Shown: piece by piece, positions 8,107 to 17,700 of the stretch | How the letters are laid out: each line of letters starts with the position of its first letter | Numbering within the stretch: position 1 is the first letter of the stretch | Source of the DNA: an uncultured Colwellia sp. | GTDB taxonomy: Bacteria; Pseudomonadota; Gammaproteobacteria; Enterobacterales; Alteromonadaceae | Length of the DNA stretch: 48,217 bases | Direction: 5' to 3' | Assembly (NCBI GenBank): GCA_913057925.1 | Contig: CAJXPG010000011.1 | Span: forward strand, 1 to 48,217 | The notes under the pieces: generated by a model | The model's database searches: none | What the model was told of the DNA's origin: nothing | Seen by the model: only the letters and a program-made list of their open reading frames with translations | Position numbers and translations under genes: made by a program

Positions 8107-9163
8107 AAACCACCCTCTCAAAAGCATCGCTATTCAGTAGGAAGTTGCAATCGCAATTTCCTGAAGAGGCTAAGGCAACTTGATATTTTCCCCCACCTAC
8201 TTTAGCTAAAATTTTAACGTAGTCACCATCAACTGTTTTTACATGAGTTCCGACAGGAAACTCCCTTATCACTTCAATAAATCTCGCGACAAGGCGAGGA
8301 TCTAACATAGTTCCTGAAACTCTAACTAACTCAGAAACAGCTGAATAAGAACATAAGGCACTCTTATAATTCCTATTACGAGTTATTGCTTCATATGTGC
8401 AAACTAGGGTAAGCATCCTTGAATAGAGGTTTATATTACGACCAGCTAATCCTGCAGGATAACCGGTACCATTGAAGTGCTCATGATGTGATTCAATGAT
8501 TCGACTCACAATACTAGGAAATGCTTTATTTTCTTCAATAAGCTTTACGCCGATTTGAGTATGGCTAAGAACGTGATCTCTTTCTGTTACAGTCAGTTTC
8601 TCTGGTTTATCGAATTTAATAGGAAGTTGAACCATCCCTACATCATGCAGTAATGCAGCACAGCCAAGACCTAATAGTTTGTCTTTTTTTATGCCTAAAT
8701 ATTTACATAATGTTAAATAGAATATCAGTACCCTTAATGATTTATGCGCAATGCAAGGAGATTTGCTTTGGATGGTATTTAAATAATCATAGGTTTTAGA
8801 GTCGGCTAAAACCTGAACAGTTAAGTAATTAACAACCTCTTTTACCTTTTTAGAGCTCAGATAAGAGCTTGTGCTCAAGTCATTAAATATAACGTTTAAG
8901 AGCTTAAATGACTTTGATAAAGCGGCTTTACCTTCTTTTTCTTTATTCTTAATCGAGACACTTTCATTGCCAATAAGGGTGGGTGGGCACTGTGATTCTA
9001 CAAAGGCATATTCACATGTTTTGCGTAGTTGAATTAAATGCTTTTCAGTCTCAATTACGAAAGTGTGACTTAAGAAGGGGGTATCAAGCCATTTTCTATC
9101 TAATTTAACGACTTTCATACCAACTTTTAGTTGGTTTACTGCTAATTTATTCATAGGTATCAT
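8099..9163 (-). CDS. HD-GYP domain protein with DUF3391-like N-terminus, partly degenerate
   Basis: 354 aa (351 from the second ATG at 9154, which matches the usual DUF3391 start). The N-terminal ~110 residues resemble DUF3391 (LKVGMKVVKLDRKWLDTPF). The HD-GYP domain follows: His140, HD at 173-174, His201, HHE at 226-228 and GTGYP at 232-236. Several signature residues differ: HDxGK is HDVGM (Met177), HHE..DGxGYP has Asn231, and the metal-binding Asp of the ADxxDA segment is Cys255 in LVCTYEAI. Metal-dependent c-di-GMP hydrolysis may therefore be weak or absent. A ~50-residue C-terminal extension has Cys337 and Cys339. A 20-bp palindrome lies just upstream. Confidence 0.85.
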   Translation of the reverse strand: MIPMNKLAVNQLKVGMKVVKLDRKWLDTPFLSHTFVIETEKHLIQLRKTCEYAFVESQCPPTLIGNESVSIKNKEKEGKAALSKSFKLLNVIFNDLSTSSYLSSKKVKEVVNYLTVQVLADSKTYDYLNTIQSKSPCIAHKSLRVLIFYLTLCKYLGIKKDKLLGLGCAALLHDVGMVQLPIKFDKPEKLTVTERDHVLSHTQIGVKLIEENKAFPSIVSRIIESHHEHFNGTGYPAGLAGRNINLYSRMLTLVCTYEAITRNRNYKSALCSYSAVSELVRVSGTMLDPRLVARFIEVIREFPVGTHVKTVDGDYVKILAKVGGGKYQVALASSGNCDCNFLLNSDAFERVVYE

Positions 9164-9181
9164 ATATTCAAAATCAAAAAA

Positions 9182-9201
9182 ATCGACTAGTCGTAGTCGA
9201 T
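9182..9201. promoter_or_regulatory. Palindrome upstream of the HD-GYP/winged-helix operon
   Basis: ATCGACTA-GTCG-TAGTCGAT has perfect 8-bp arms with a 4-bp centre, starting 18 nt upstream of the HD-GYP start codon. A likely operator; the binding protein is unknown. It does not match the TTACTG half-sites upstream of the EAL-like operon. Confidence 0.5.
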
Positions 9202-9390
9202 ATTAAATTTACAATTTAAAAATTAGATACCTTCCCATTGGCAATATATGAAATCCATTCATTTCGATATGCTACACCGGTCTGACAAATAAAGTCAATT
9301 TTTTTGAGTAACATCCAACAAGAGAAAAACTTAATAGAATCAAAATAAATAAAATTACTCATGTTCCTTACCTCTATTTTTTGCCTTACA

Positions 9391-9658
9391 TTAAGTGCGA
9401 TAAAGTACTTTAATGACATGCCAGCCAAATGTAGTTTTCACAAGGTGAGGTTCCAATATATCAACTTAAAAGGCAACTTTATCAAACTGAGACAGAATTT
9501 GGCCTCGCCTAAATCACCGCCCTTTTTACCCGATGGGCAGCTTGAATATTTTTTAGCTAAGGCTTGAAACTTAGCACATTTTTTAACTGCTTAATGATAT
9601 CTTCAGCAATTTCTTTGTGCTTAACCAATATATGAAGTACGTGTGCTGTATCCGTGAT
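9391..9658 (-). pseudogene. Decayed second copy of ppiC (parvulin)
   Basis: Aligning this stretch by eye with the intact ppiC at 19898-20176 shows near-continuous nucleotide identity from stop to start. The start codon has mutated (ATG to ATC at 9656-9658). A 10-nt deletion lies near 9510 (TTTAAACTCA of the intact copy is missing) and one T is missing from the poly-T run near 9580, matching the 268 vs 279 nt lengths. Both changes shift the frame, so no parvulin can be made. The stop codon position is kept. The flanks do not match the intact locus, so only the gene itself was duplicated or transferred. Confidence 0.88.
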
Positions 9659-10053
9659 GAAAAAATCGATGTAATGCAAGCGACTACCATAACTCTTATT
9701 ATAAAAAATAACCTTGAATACAGTATATATTAATTTCTGATGAACCGATTCATACGATTAATCAATTGGAATTGATATCAGAAGACGAAGTCAAACTGTA
9801 GCGTTTGAATGAAAAGGGCTTTCAAAGAACAGGTCGAGTTTTATTTTCAAAATACACTAACTAAAACATTATAAGACCCCTCCTTCATTCAGCACTAAAT
9901 TGCAGCGCTTTCATAACAGACTCTATGCTCGCCTTATTAAATGTTGTTATTAATTCTTGATTGCACTAATCAAAAAGCCATCACTGTACGTATAGGATAA
10001 AGAGAAACAGAAATAGTTACTTTTTTATATAAATACATCAGCAGGTGATACCT
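9659..10053. other. Non-coding AT-rich region upstream of the CRY-DASH remnant
   Basis: No gene recognised. It contains a 16-bp inverted repeat ATCAATT-GG-AATTGAT at 9761-9776, possibly a regulator site for the photoreactivation genes. No clear promoter is seen. Confidence 0.35.
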
Positions 10054-11365
10054 ATGAAGGCGCTATATTGGTTTAACAATGATTTACGCATTGAGGATAA
10101 CTCACTGCTTGCCAAGCTAGCTAACGAAAGCAAATCATTGCATTGTTGCTTTATTATTAACCCTCAATGGTTTAACTCATCATCGCTATTAAATAGTGCA
10201 ATGGGAGTCAATCGATGGCAATTTTTAAAGCAATCATTAAAAGCACTAGCAAAAGCTCTGCACAACTTAAATGTTGAGTTAAAGGTATTGTATGGTGAGC
10301 CTGAAAATATTTTACCTAAATTAGTTGATGAGCTAGCAATAGACACCTTAGGTTGTGCTCGGCAAGTAGGCTACCAAGAAAACCAAAGTTTAAAGGCGAT
10401 ACAAAATAAATTACCAGATGTAACTTTTGAAACAGCATGGTTGAATACATTGTTTACCGAGGACTTAATTGTTAATAGCAACGCAGTTATCGGTAGTTTT
10501 TCTAAATTTAGAAAGGTTGTTGAAAAAAACTTAATTAACATAGTTATAGAGCCTTCATCTCAAATTGGCAACGTAATGATAAATATCTTCAAACAACCAA
10601 TACCATAGAAAGCACATCTTTAGACAATACCATTATTGTTGTTGACAAATTATTCCCTGATCAAAATCACCATACAAGGCAATAAACGAAATAACCATTA
10701 AAGGTGGTTACGATGTCGCTCCACTGCATTTAGCAGACTATTTTTTATCTGGCGCAGCAGACCATTACAAACAAACTCGCAATGATTTGCATGGTTTACG
10801 GCGATCATCACTCTTTAGCCCTTGGTTAGCACTTGGTTGCCTTAGTGTTAAAAATGTTTGGCAAGCAATTAGTGAATATGAGCGACGCCATCAAGCCAAT
10901 GAATCAACTTATTGGCTCAAGTTCGAGCTTTTATGGCGAGAATATTTCCAATGGTTAGCTTTAGCAAAAGGTCGTCATTTATTTACCTTCAAAGGCTCTG
11001 CGGAGACTGCGCCTAATACAACATTTCATCAAGAGTGTTTTCAACAATGGTCTACAGGTAACACTGGATACCCTCTGGTGAATGCACTAATGAATCAACT
11101 AAACAGTACAGGTTTCATGTCAAATAGAGGCCGACAAATAGTCGCTAGCTGTTTAGTTAACGAACTTGAGCTCGATTGGCGCTATGGTGCAAGTTACTTT
11201 GAAAAACAACTCCTTGATTATGATGTCGCAAGCAATTGGGGAAATTGGCAATATATTGCGGGAGTTGGCGCAGACCCAAAAGGAGGACGCTGGTTCAATA
11301 TTGAAAAACAACGCCAATACTACGATCCCGATGGTGAGTTCATTGATACATGGCAAGGCTACTAA
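10054..11365 (+). pseudogene. CRY-DASH cryptochrome gene, broken by two frameshifts
   Basis: The first part (ATG 10054, AGGTG 8 nt before) encodes the photolyase alpha/beta antenna domain (MKALYWFNNDLRIEDNSLL) and stops at 10608. The FAD-binding domain resumes in another frame from about 10700: KGGYDVAPLHLADYF, KQTRNDLHG, FSPWLALGCLS, FELLWREYFQWLA, SNRGRQIVAS, LDYDVASNWGNWQYIAGVGA and NIEKQ, all CRY-DASH hallmarks. The segment between is open in a third frame up to TAA at 10683. Two net -1 shifts (or +2), one before 10606 and one in 10661-10682, are needed to read a full protein of about 435 aa. In intact form it would bind FAD and repair CPD lesions, mainly in single-stranded DNA. Confidence 0.85.
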
Positions 11366-11379
11366 ATAGATCACCCTAA

Positions 11380-11541
11380 ATGAAGATGAATAAAAGAGCC
11401 GCTAAAAACAAGCGCAAGGCTGAAAAACAATGTCCTGTATGTCAACGCCCATTTACTTGGCGTAAAAAATGGCAACGCGATTGGGATAACGTTATTTATT
11501 GTTCAAAGCGCTGCCAAAATGAGAAGAGAAAACATGATTAA
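11380..11541 (+). CDS. DUF2256 family small zinc-ribbon-like protein
   Basis: 53 aa, basic. [18 protein letters not shown] is followed by YCSKRC, so C-x2-C (residues 18, 21) and C-x3-C (41, 45) form a likely zinc site. This is the hallmark of the DUF2256 family, often found next to photolyase/cryptochrome genes. It lies 14 nt after the CRY-DASH remnant, and its stop overlaps the start of the photolyase gene by 8 nt (ATGATTAA), indicating translational coupling. Function unknown. Confidence 0.85.
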   Translation: MKMNKRAAKNKRKAEKQCPVCQRPFTWRKKWQRDWDNVIYCSKRCQNEKRKHD

Positions 11542-13111
11542 TCACTCAAAAAAACTACGCCTTATCTTAGGCGATCAACTTAATGCGGCTCATCCTTGGT
11601 TTAAAGAAGTCGATGATAATTGTCTTTATGTTATTGCGGAGCTTCATCAAGAAACCAGTTATGTAACGCATCATCAGCAAAAGATTCAAGCATTTTTTGC
11701 GGCAATGGCGGCATTTGCTAATGCATTAAAAGAAGCAGGACATCGGGTGTTGCATTTAACATTAGATGAAACAAAACAATACAAAGACCTTCCTGACATG
11801 CTGACAAACTTGTTAGAAAATAACGTACAACATTTTGAATATCAGCAACCAGACGAATATAGACTATCTCAGCAGCTGGCTTTATTTAGCGAAAAAATAA
11901 CATCAAAAAACATGTCATTTTCCTGCGTTGATTCTCATCATTTCTTCTTGCCTCACCATGAATTAACAGAGCATTTCAAAGTAGATACGAGCCATAGAAT
12001 GGAGTTTTTTTATCGGTATATGCGAAAGCGTTTTAATGTACTTGTTGATGATGACAATAAACCCGAAGGTGGTAAGTGGAATTATGATCAGCAAAACCGC
12101 AGTAAACTTAAAAAACAGGATATTGCCTCAGTCCCAGCACCATTAGTGTTTAGTCATGATGTTAGCGAAATAAATGCTCGCTTAGCCCGTCACAAGGTCA
12201 AAACAATAGGACAAGGTGATTCAACATTATTGTGGCCAATCAATCGTCAGGAAAGTTTACAGCTACTCGAGTTTTTTTGCCGCTATTTACTGCCTTCATT
12301 TGGTACGTTTCAGGACGCAATGACGTGTAATGGCGATGATGTTGTTACCCAAAAGCAATGGAGCTTGTATCATTCAAGGGTGTCATTTTCACTTAACAGT
12401 AAAATGCTATCTCCCACACTTGTCGTTGACACTGTTATCAAACATTATCAATGTAATGATGCTATTAGTATTGCGCAGGCTGAAGGCTTCATTAGACAAA
12501 TTTTAGGCTGGCGTGAATTCATACGTGGTATGTATTGGATTAATATGCCGAAATACCAAAATAAAAATAGCTTGAAAGCAAAAAACAACTTGCCCTCATG
12601 GTTTTGGAATGGCGATACAAAAATGAACTGTTTGCATCACGCAATAAATCAATCGCTGCAATATAGTTACGCCCATCATATTCAACGCTTAATGATCACC
12701 GGAAACTTTTGTTTATTAACAGGCATAGAGCCTGCGCAAGTTGACCAATGGTATTTGGGGATTTATGTTGATGCGATTGAATGGGTTGAATTACCTAATA
12801 CTCGTGGTATGAGTCAGTTTGCTGATGGTGGGCTTATTGCTTCAAAAGCCTATGCCGCCAGTGGTAATTACGTAAATAAAATGAGTGATTACTGCCAAAG
12901 CTGTCATTACAATGTTAAAGAAAAGACCAGTGATAATGCATGCCCTTTAAATAGCTTGTATTGGCATTTTATGGATAAACACAGCGAATTGTTTGAATCA
13001 AACCCAAGACAAGCCATGGTTTATCGAAATTGGCGCAAACAAACAGAAGAACAACAACAAGCAACATTAGCCAAAGCTCAGGATTATTTGCGCAACTTAG
13101 ACACTCTTTAA
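11534..13111 (+). CDS. Iron-sulfur bacterial cryptochrome/(6-4) photolyase (FeS-BCP, PhrB-like)
   Basis: 525 aa from the ATG at 11534 (AGAAGAG upstream). The N-terminus [10 protein letters not shown] is the start of the photolyase-related (DPRP, PF04244) domain. The FAD domain follows, with [25 protein letters not shown] and [28 protein letters not shown]. Four Cys for a [4Fe-4S] cluster are present: Cys393, 454, 457 and 470. The 454/457/470 spacing equals that recalled for Agrobacterium PhrB (438/441/454). The family repairs (6-4) photoproducts using light. It appears intact, unlike the CRY-DASH gene next to it, and is coupled to DUF2256. Confidence 0.9.
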   Translation: MINHSKKLRLILGDQLNAAHPWFKEVDDNCLYVIAELHQETSYVTHHQQKIQAFFAAMAAFANALKEAGHRVLHLTLDETKQYKDLPDMLTNLLENNVQHFEYQQPDEYRLSQQLALFSEKITSKNMSFSCVDSHHFFLPHHELTEHFKVDTSHRMEFFYRYMRKRFNVLVDDDNKPEGGKWNYDQQNRSKLKKQDIASVPAPLVFSHDVSEINARLARHKVKTIGQGDSTLLWPINRQESLQLLEFFCRYLLPSFGTFQDAMTCNGDDVVTQKQWSLYHSRVSFSLNSKMLSPTLVVDTVIKHYQCNDAISIAQAEGFIRQILGWREFIRGMYWINMPKYQNKNSLKAKNNLPSWFWNGDTKMNCLHHAINQSLQYSYAHHIQRLMITGNFCLLTGIEPAQVDQWYLGIYVDAIEWVELPNTRGMSQFADGGLIASKAYAASGNYVNKMSDYCQSCHYNVKEKTSDNACPLNSLYWHFMDKHSELFESNPRQAMVYRNWRKQTEEQQQATLAKAQDYLRNLDTL

Positions 13112-13117
13112 AGTTGT

Positions 13118-13405
13118 TTAACGTGCCTTACTTTTGTTTGCTGATTTTACTTTATATTGGCTCATACAATGAGAGCGAGATACGGCTTCGCTTCGTTTGC
13201 TTAAGTGTTTTGTTTTTCGACCCGATACTCTACAGCGCCAATTTTTAAAGGTTTTACTTTTTAATTCTTGGCGCATAAGTCGAATCACTTGTGGCTCAGT
13301 TAAGCCATATAATATTTCGATGGCTTCAAATGGCGTGCGATCTTCCCAGGCCATTTCAATAACTCTTGATTTGTCATAATGTTCAAGCATTTCACTATGC
13401 CTCAT
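13118..13405 (-). CDS. TIGR03643/DUF2805-like small protein
   Basis: 95 aa. The segment SRVIEMAWEDRTPFEAIEILYGLTEPQVIRLMRQELK is typical of the TIGR03643 family, an uncharacterised helical protein with a likely helix-turn-helix-like first half. The C-terminus is basic (RKTKHLSKRSEA). It overlaps the ABC1 kinase gene by 11 nt and ends 6 nt from the end of the convergent photolyase gene. As I recall, family members often sit near photolyase genes, as here. Function unknown. Confidence 0.75.
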   Translation of the reverse strand: MRHSEMLEHYDKSRVIEMAWEDRTPFEAIEILYGLTEPQVIRLMRQELKSKTFKNWRCRVSGRKTKHLSKRSEAVSRSHCMSQYKVKSANKSKAR

Positions 13406-14717
13406 GATGAATAAATTTAGAAAATAACTGATGCGTATTCACTTTAGCTTCAAGCTTCGCAGCAAGTAAATACAATCCAGCTAGTTTGCGGTGAATGAAA
13501 AGCGCGTCAATCGGAGGTGTGTGCCATTGGTCTTGCTGAGTATTAATTAACAAACCTTTCTCTTTAATTCTCAACGCTAAACCGCTCTTTGCAAAGTCAT
13601 AAGTATTGTCATGTACCAAAGGCTCACAGGCCAAGGCAAAAATGTCTAACACCTGCGATAAGTAAGTTGGTTCAATATTATCAGCAAAAAAGCCAATGCT
13701 TTTAGCTGCATCAACCATAGACGTTTTTTCATTGTTGATACTGGCTTTGATTAAGGCTAAATAACCAAGACTTATCGTCTTTGGAATTTTCCGGGTGGCG
13801 CCAAAATCAAGTAGCACTATACGCTCGCTATCAACTTGATAGAGATAATTAGCAAAGTTAGGATCTGTTTGCATTAACTGGTAGGTAAAAAGCTCATTGA
13901 AAAACAAACCAATGAGTGACTCAACCGCCTTGTCTCTTAACTGTTGCGGTAATTGAGTTATTTCATCAATAGGTACACCTTCAATAAATGTCATGGCTAA
14001 TATCGACTGAGTACTAAAGTCTTCAATAACCCTAGGTAAAATAAATTGCTCATCACTGAGCACATCAGCGTAATTTTTGACAAAGTTTGCTTCATTGACG
14101 TAATCCGCTTCGGCAAGTAATTGCAGCTTAGCTTCTGCTAATAATTCATCAATCTTAATATGCGAGGGCAGCAGCCCTGACAATTTTAATAATGCCGCAA
14201 CGTTATCAACATCACTACTAATCGCATCAGCAATACCTTGATATTGCACCTTTACTGCAAGCTTTTTACCATTATCAAGGTAAGCCGTATGCACTTGTCC
14301 AATAGATGCTGAAGCAAAAGGTTTCAGCTCAAAGTGTGCAAAGTTATCGAGCCAACTATCTCCCCATTCCTTTTCTAACACTGCTAACAATTGCTTGTGT
14401 GGCATAGGTTGTGCGTTTGAACGAAGTTTATCTAACAGCTGGCTTAACTCTGCAGGTAACAAATCGCCGGCATCCATAGATAAAAGTTGCCCAATTTTCA
14501 TTGCCGCACCACGAAGCTGTGACAGTTTGTCAGCTAAATGCTTAATATTGCTAGGTTGTACGAGCAATTTTTTAACAGATGTCGGTTGGCCTTTCGACCA
14601 TTGCTTTGCTCCGTCTAACACCACATTACTCGCGACTTTAGTGACCAACGAACCTAAGGTCGCTAATCGGGATAATCGAGAGGTAGGTATTTTCTTTTCT
14701 TTTTTCAATATAAACAC
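13395..14717 (-). CDS. ABC1/AarF/UbiB-like atypical kinase
   Basis: 440 aa. ABC1 signatures: KIGQ at 74-77, the Ala-rich loop (here FASASIGQ, 134-141), the nucleotide-binding Lys in LAVKVQYQ (156) and LLDFGATR as the metal-binding DFG. Relatives include UbiB and COQ8, which act on ubiquinone biosynthesis; this soluble-looking form has no C-terminal membrane helices, so its role is unclear. A GTG directly follows the stop of the upstream RND gene (TAGGTG). A TTG at 14708, preceded by AGGTG with 6-nt spacing, is an alternative start. It is likely co-transcribed with the RND pump upstream and TIGR03643 downstream. Confidence 0.85.
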   Translation of the reverse strand: MFILKKEKKIPTSRLSRLATLGSLVTKVASNVVLDGAKQWSKGQPTSVKKLLVQPSNIKHLADKLSQLRGAAMKIGQLLSMDAGDLLPAELSQLLDKLRSNAQPMPHKQLLAVLEKEWGDSWLDNFAHFELKPFASASIGQVHTAYLDNGKKLAVKVQYQGIADAISSDVDNVAALLKLSGLLPSHIKIDELLAEAKLQLLAEADYVNEANFVKNYADVLSDEQFILPRVIEDFSTQSILAMTFIEGVPIDEITQLPQQLRDKAVESLIGLFFNELFTYQLMQTDPNFANYLYQVDSERIVLLDFGATRKIPKTISLGYLALIKASINNEKTSMVDAAKSIGFFADNIEPTYLSQVLDIFALACEPLVHDNTYDFAKSGLALRIKEKGLLINTQQDQWHTPPIDALFIHRKLAGLYLLAAKLEAKVNTHQLFSKFIHHEA

Positions 14718-17700
14718 CTAACGTATAACAAGCGACTTTACATCTTTGCCATATTGTTGAAAGTAACGTTTTAAATCGTCTAAAATGAGATAATTCATCG
14801 GCACAATAAACAAGGTGATCAACGTGGCGAATATAATGCCAAACCCCAAACTCACCGCCATTGGAATTAAAAATTGTGCCTGGGTAGATTCTTCAAAGAG
14901 TAACGGTATCAAACCTGCAAATGTAGTGAGAGAGGTCAGTAATACGGCTCTAAATCGTCTTCCTCCAGCTTCATAAACAGCTTTTTTCACTGACGTGCCT
15001 GCCAAGCGGCGTTGATTAACATAATCAACCAACACGAGTGAGTCATTAACGACGACACCAGATAACGCTAATATGCCCATGAAACTTAGCAAGGTTAAAT
15101 CCAACCCCATGATCCAATGCCCGATCACCGCACCAACTAAACCAAAAGGGATAACTGACATAACAATCAAAGGTTGTGAGTAGGACTTAAATGGGATGGC
15201 CAATAAAACGTAAATTAAAATCGCTAAAGCAATAGCGCCTGCAATTAGCCCCTCAGATGACTCTCTTTGATCTCTCGCCTCGCCTGCTAATTCATAACTG
15301 ACACCGGGGTATGCATTCATTTTTAGTGTTAACCAAGACTGCAGCTCTTTTTGAACTAAAGACATGTTGCCCGTTTTCTTATCAAAGTCTGCCGTTACGG
15401 ATAAAGTTCTTTGCCTATCTATTCTTAAGATAGTATTTGGACTCACACCAGGAAGAACATCAGCGACTTGCCATAAGGCGACTTCTTGGTTAGGGCCAAT
15501 ACGTATCATCATTTGCTCTAACGTTTCAATAGACTGTCGCGCTTCGATAGGGTATCTCACCATAACCCGAACTTCTTCACGACCTCGCTGAATACGCTGC
15601 ACTTCGAAACCAAATACGGCCTGTCTCACTTGACTTGAAACGGTATTAAGATCTAGTCCTAATAATCTTGCTTCAGGTTTTAAAATAAGCTGTAACTCTT
15701 CTTTACCGTCTGACATGGAGTCTTCTATATCAAACACACCTGAATAAGTAGCCAACTTTACTTTTAATTGCTCTGAGATCTCATTAAGTGCGCTGACATC
15801 ATTACTTTTCAGTTCAATATCAATAGGAGAACCACCCCAACCGCCAATCTCTGCGCGATAGTTTAGCTGCTCGGCCCCTGGGATTGGCCCAACACGCTTA
15901 CGCCATTCATTGACAATATCTTGTGTCGTTACCGCTAAAGTGCGTTTTTCAGGGGGGACAGTTTCAACACGAACTCTGCCTGTTGTTGAATTTCTTCCCC
16001 CACTGATCGCATAAATATTGCGAATAACAGACTCTCCGGTTTCAGGGTCACGAAATTCTTCGCGCAAATCTTGGGCATGCTGCGTAATCGCTTTAACATA
16101 GCTATCAGTAGAGTGGAACGCTGTCCCTGAAGGCATGATCAAATTTGCCGTAGCTACCTCACTTTGTATACGAGGGAAAAATACAAATTTAGTGTGACCA
16201 CTAAGCAAAGTACCTAGCACCATAATAAAAACGGCTACCATCAAAGCAAGCGTTGCGTAACGCCATCGCATTGCTTGCGCAAGAGCCGGTTGATAGATTT
16301 TTTCGATCAGTATTTCCAGCGAACGAGCTACTTTTTGTTGAAATTGTGACAATCGAGAGGGGTTATTTGACAGAGGGCGAACATGCTTTAAATGCGCAGG
16401 TAAAATAAACTTCGACTCTATAAGTGAAAATAATAACACTGGCACGACAACAAATGTGATCGCTGCATACCAACTAGCTCGTCCTGTTTGAAAAGCGAGT
16501 GGTAAAAATGCAGCGGCCGTGGTTAAAATACCAAACGTTACTGGCACAGCCACTTCTCGCGTTCCGTTAATGGCAGCCTTTAGGGGATCTTCACCTCGTT
16601 GTAAGTGCGAGTATACGTTTTCGCCGGTAACAATCGCATCATCAACGACAATACCAAGCACTAGTATAAAGGCAAATAAACTCATTAAATTAATACTTAC
16701 ACCAAATAAAGGCATGAATAGAAATGCTCCTAAAAAACACATAGGAATACCTAAACACACCCAAAAGGCAACTGCTGGCCTTAAAAATAAGGCGAGCATA
16801 ATTATCACTAATAAAGCACCCTGCCATGCACTTTTCGTTAATGTATCAAGCCTTGCTTTTACCGGCTCACTACGATCTCGCCAGTAGTCCATCGACAACC
16901 CTTGCGGTAATTGGCTTTGCTTTGCTTCAATGTAATCCCTTACCGCTGTGGTTATATCGATAACACTTTCATTACCGGTTCTAAACACTTCAATTTCAAC
17001 CGCGGGTACGCCATTAAAACGAGTATTCAGGGGGATTTCAGCAAACGCATCCTTAATATTGGCTATATCGCCTAAGCGCAGCATGGTGCCGTCTTGAGTG
17101 GTAATAATCGGAATATTAGCAAAGTCATTTGCTTGGTATGCTTGCCCTCTGCTACGAATAAAAATCTCACCACCGGAGGTACGTAAATTACCCGCTGAAG
17201 AATCCCGAGAGTTTTGGCGTAAAATGTTGGAAACCTGTGCCAAGGTTAAGTCATATTTACGAAGTGCCCATTCTGGTATTTCAATAGACATCTCAAACGG
17301 AAGAACATCCTCGATTGCCACTTGGGATATATCATCTAACTGAACAAGCTCGTCTCTCACGTCTTCAGCCATGCGCCTTAATGTTACAGCATCATAATTG
17401 CCATAAATCATTACTCCGATTGCATCTCTGCGCCATTGAGGCACTTGAATTAATAAATTCTCCGCTTCTATCGGAAAATTACTAATAGCATCAACGCGAA
17501 TTTTTACTTCTTCAAGCAGTTGCCTTACGTCATAACCTTCTTCTACAGATAAAGTAACTGATGCTCTGCCCTCACTGCTTTGAGAATTAATCTGACGAAT
17601 ACCTTCAATATCTTGAACCGCCTCTTCTATCTTAATCGTGATGCCTTCTTCAACTTCTTGCGGTGATGCACTGGGTAAAGTAACACTAACGCTAACACTG

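Noticed and set aside
9216-9428. Open frame on - (70 codons)
   Set aside because: It only reads the frameshifted end of the ppiC remnant plus flanking DNA.
9361-9567. Open frame on + (68 codons)
   Set aside because: It is antisense to the decayed ppiC copy; its protein resembles nothing.
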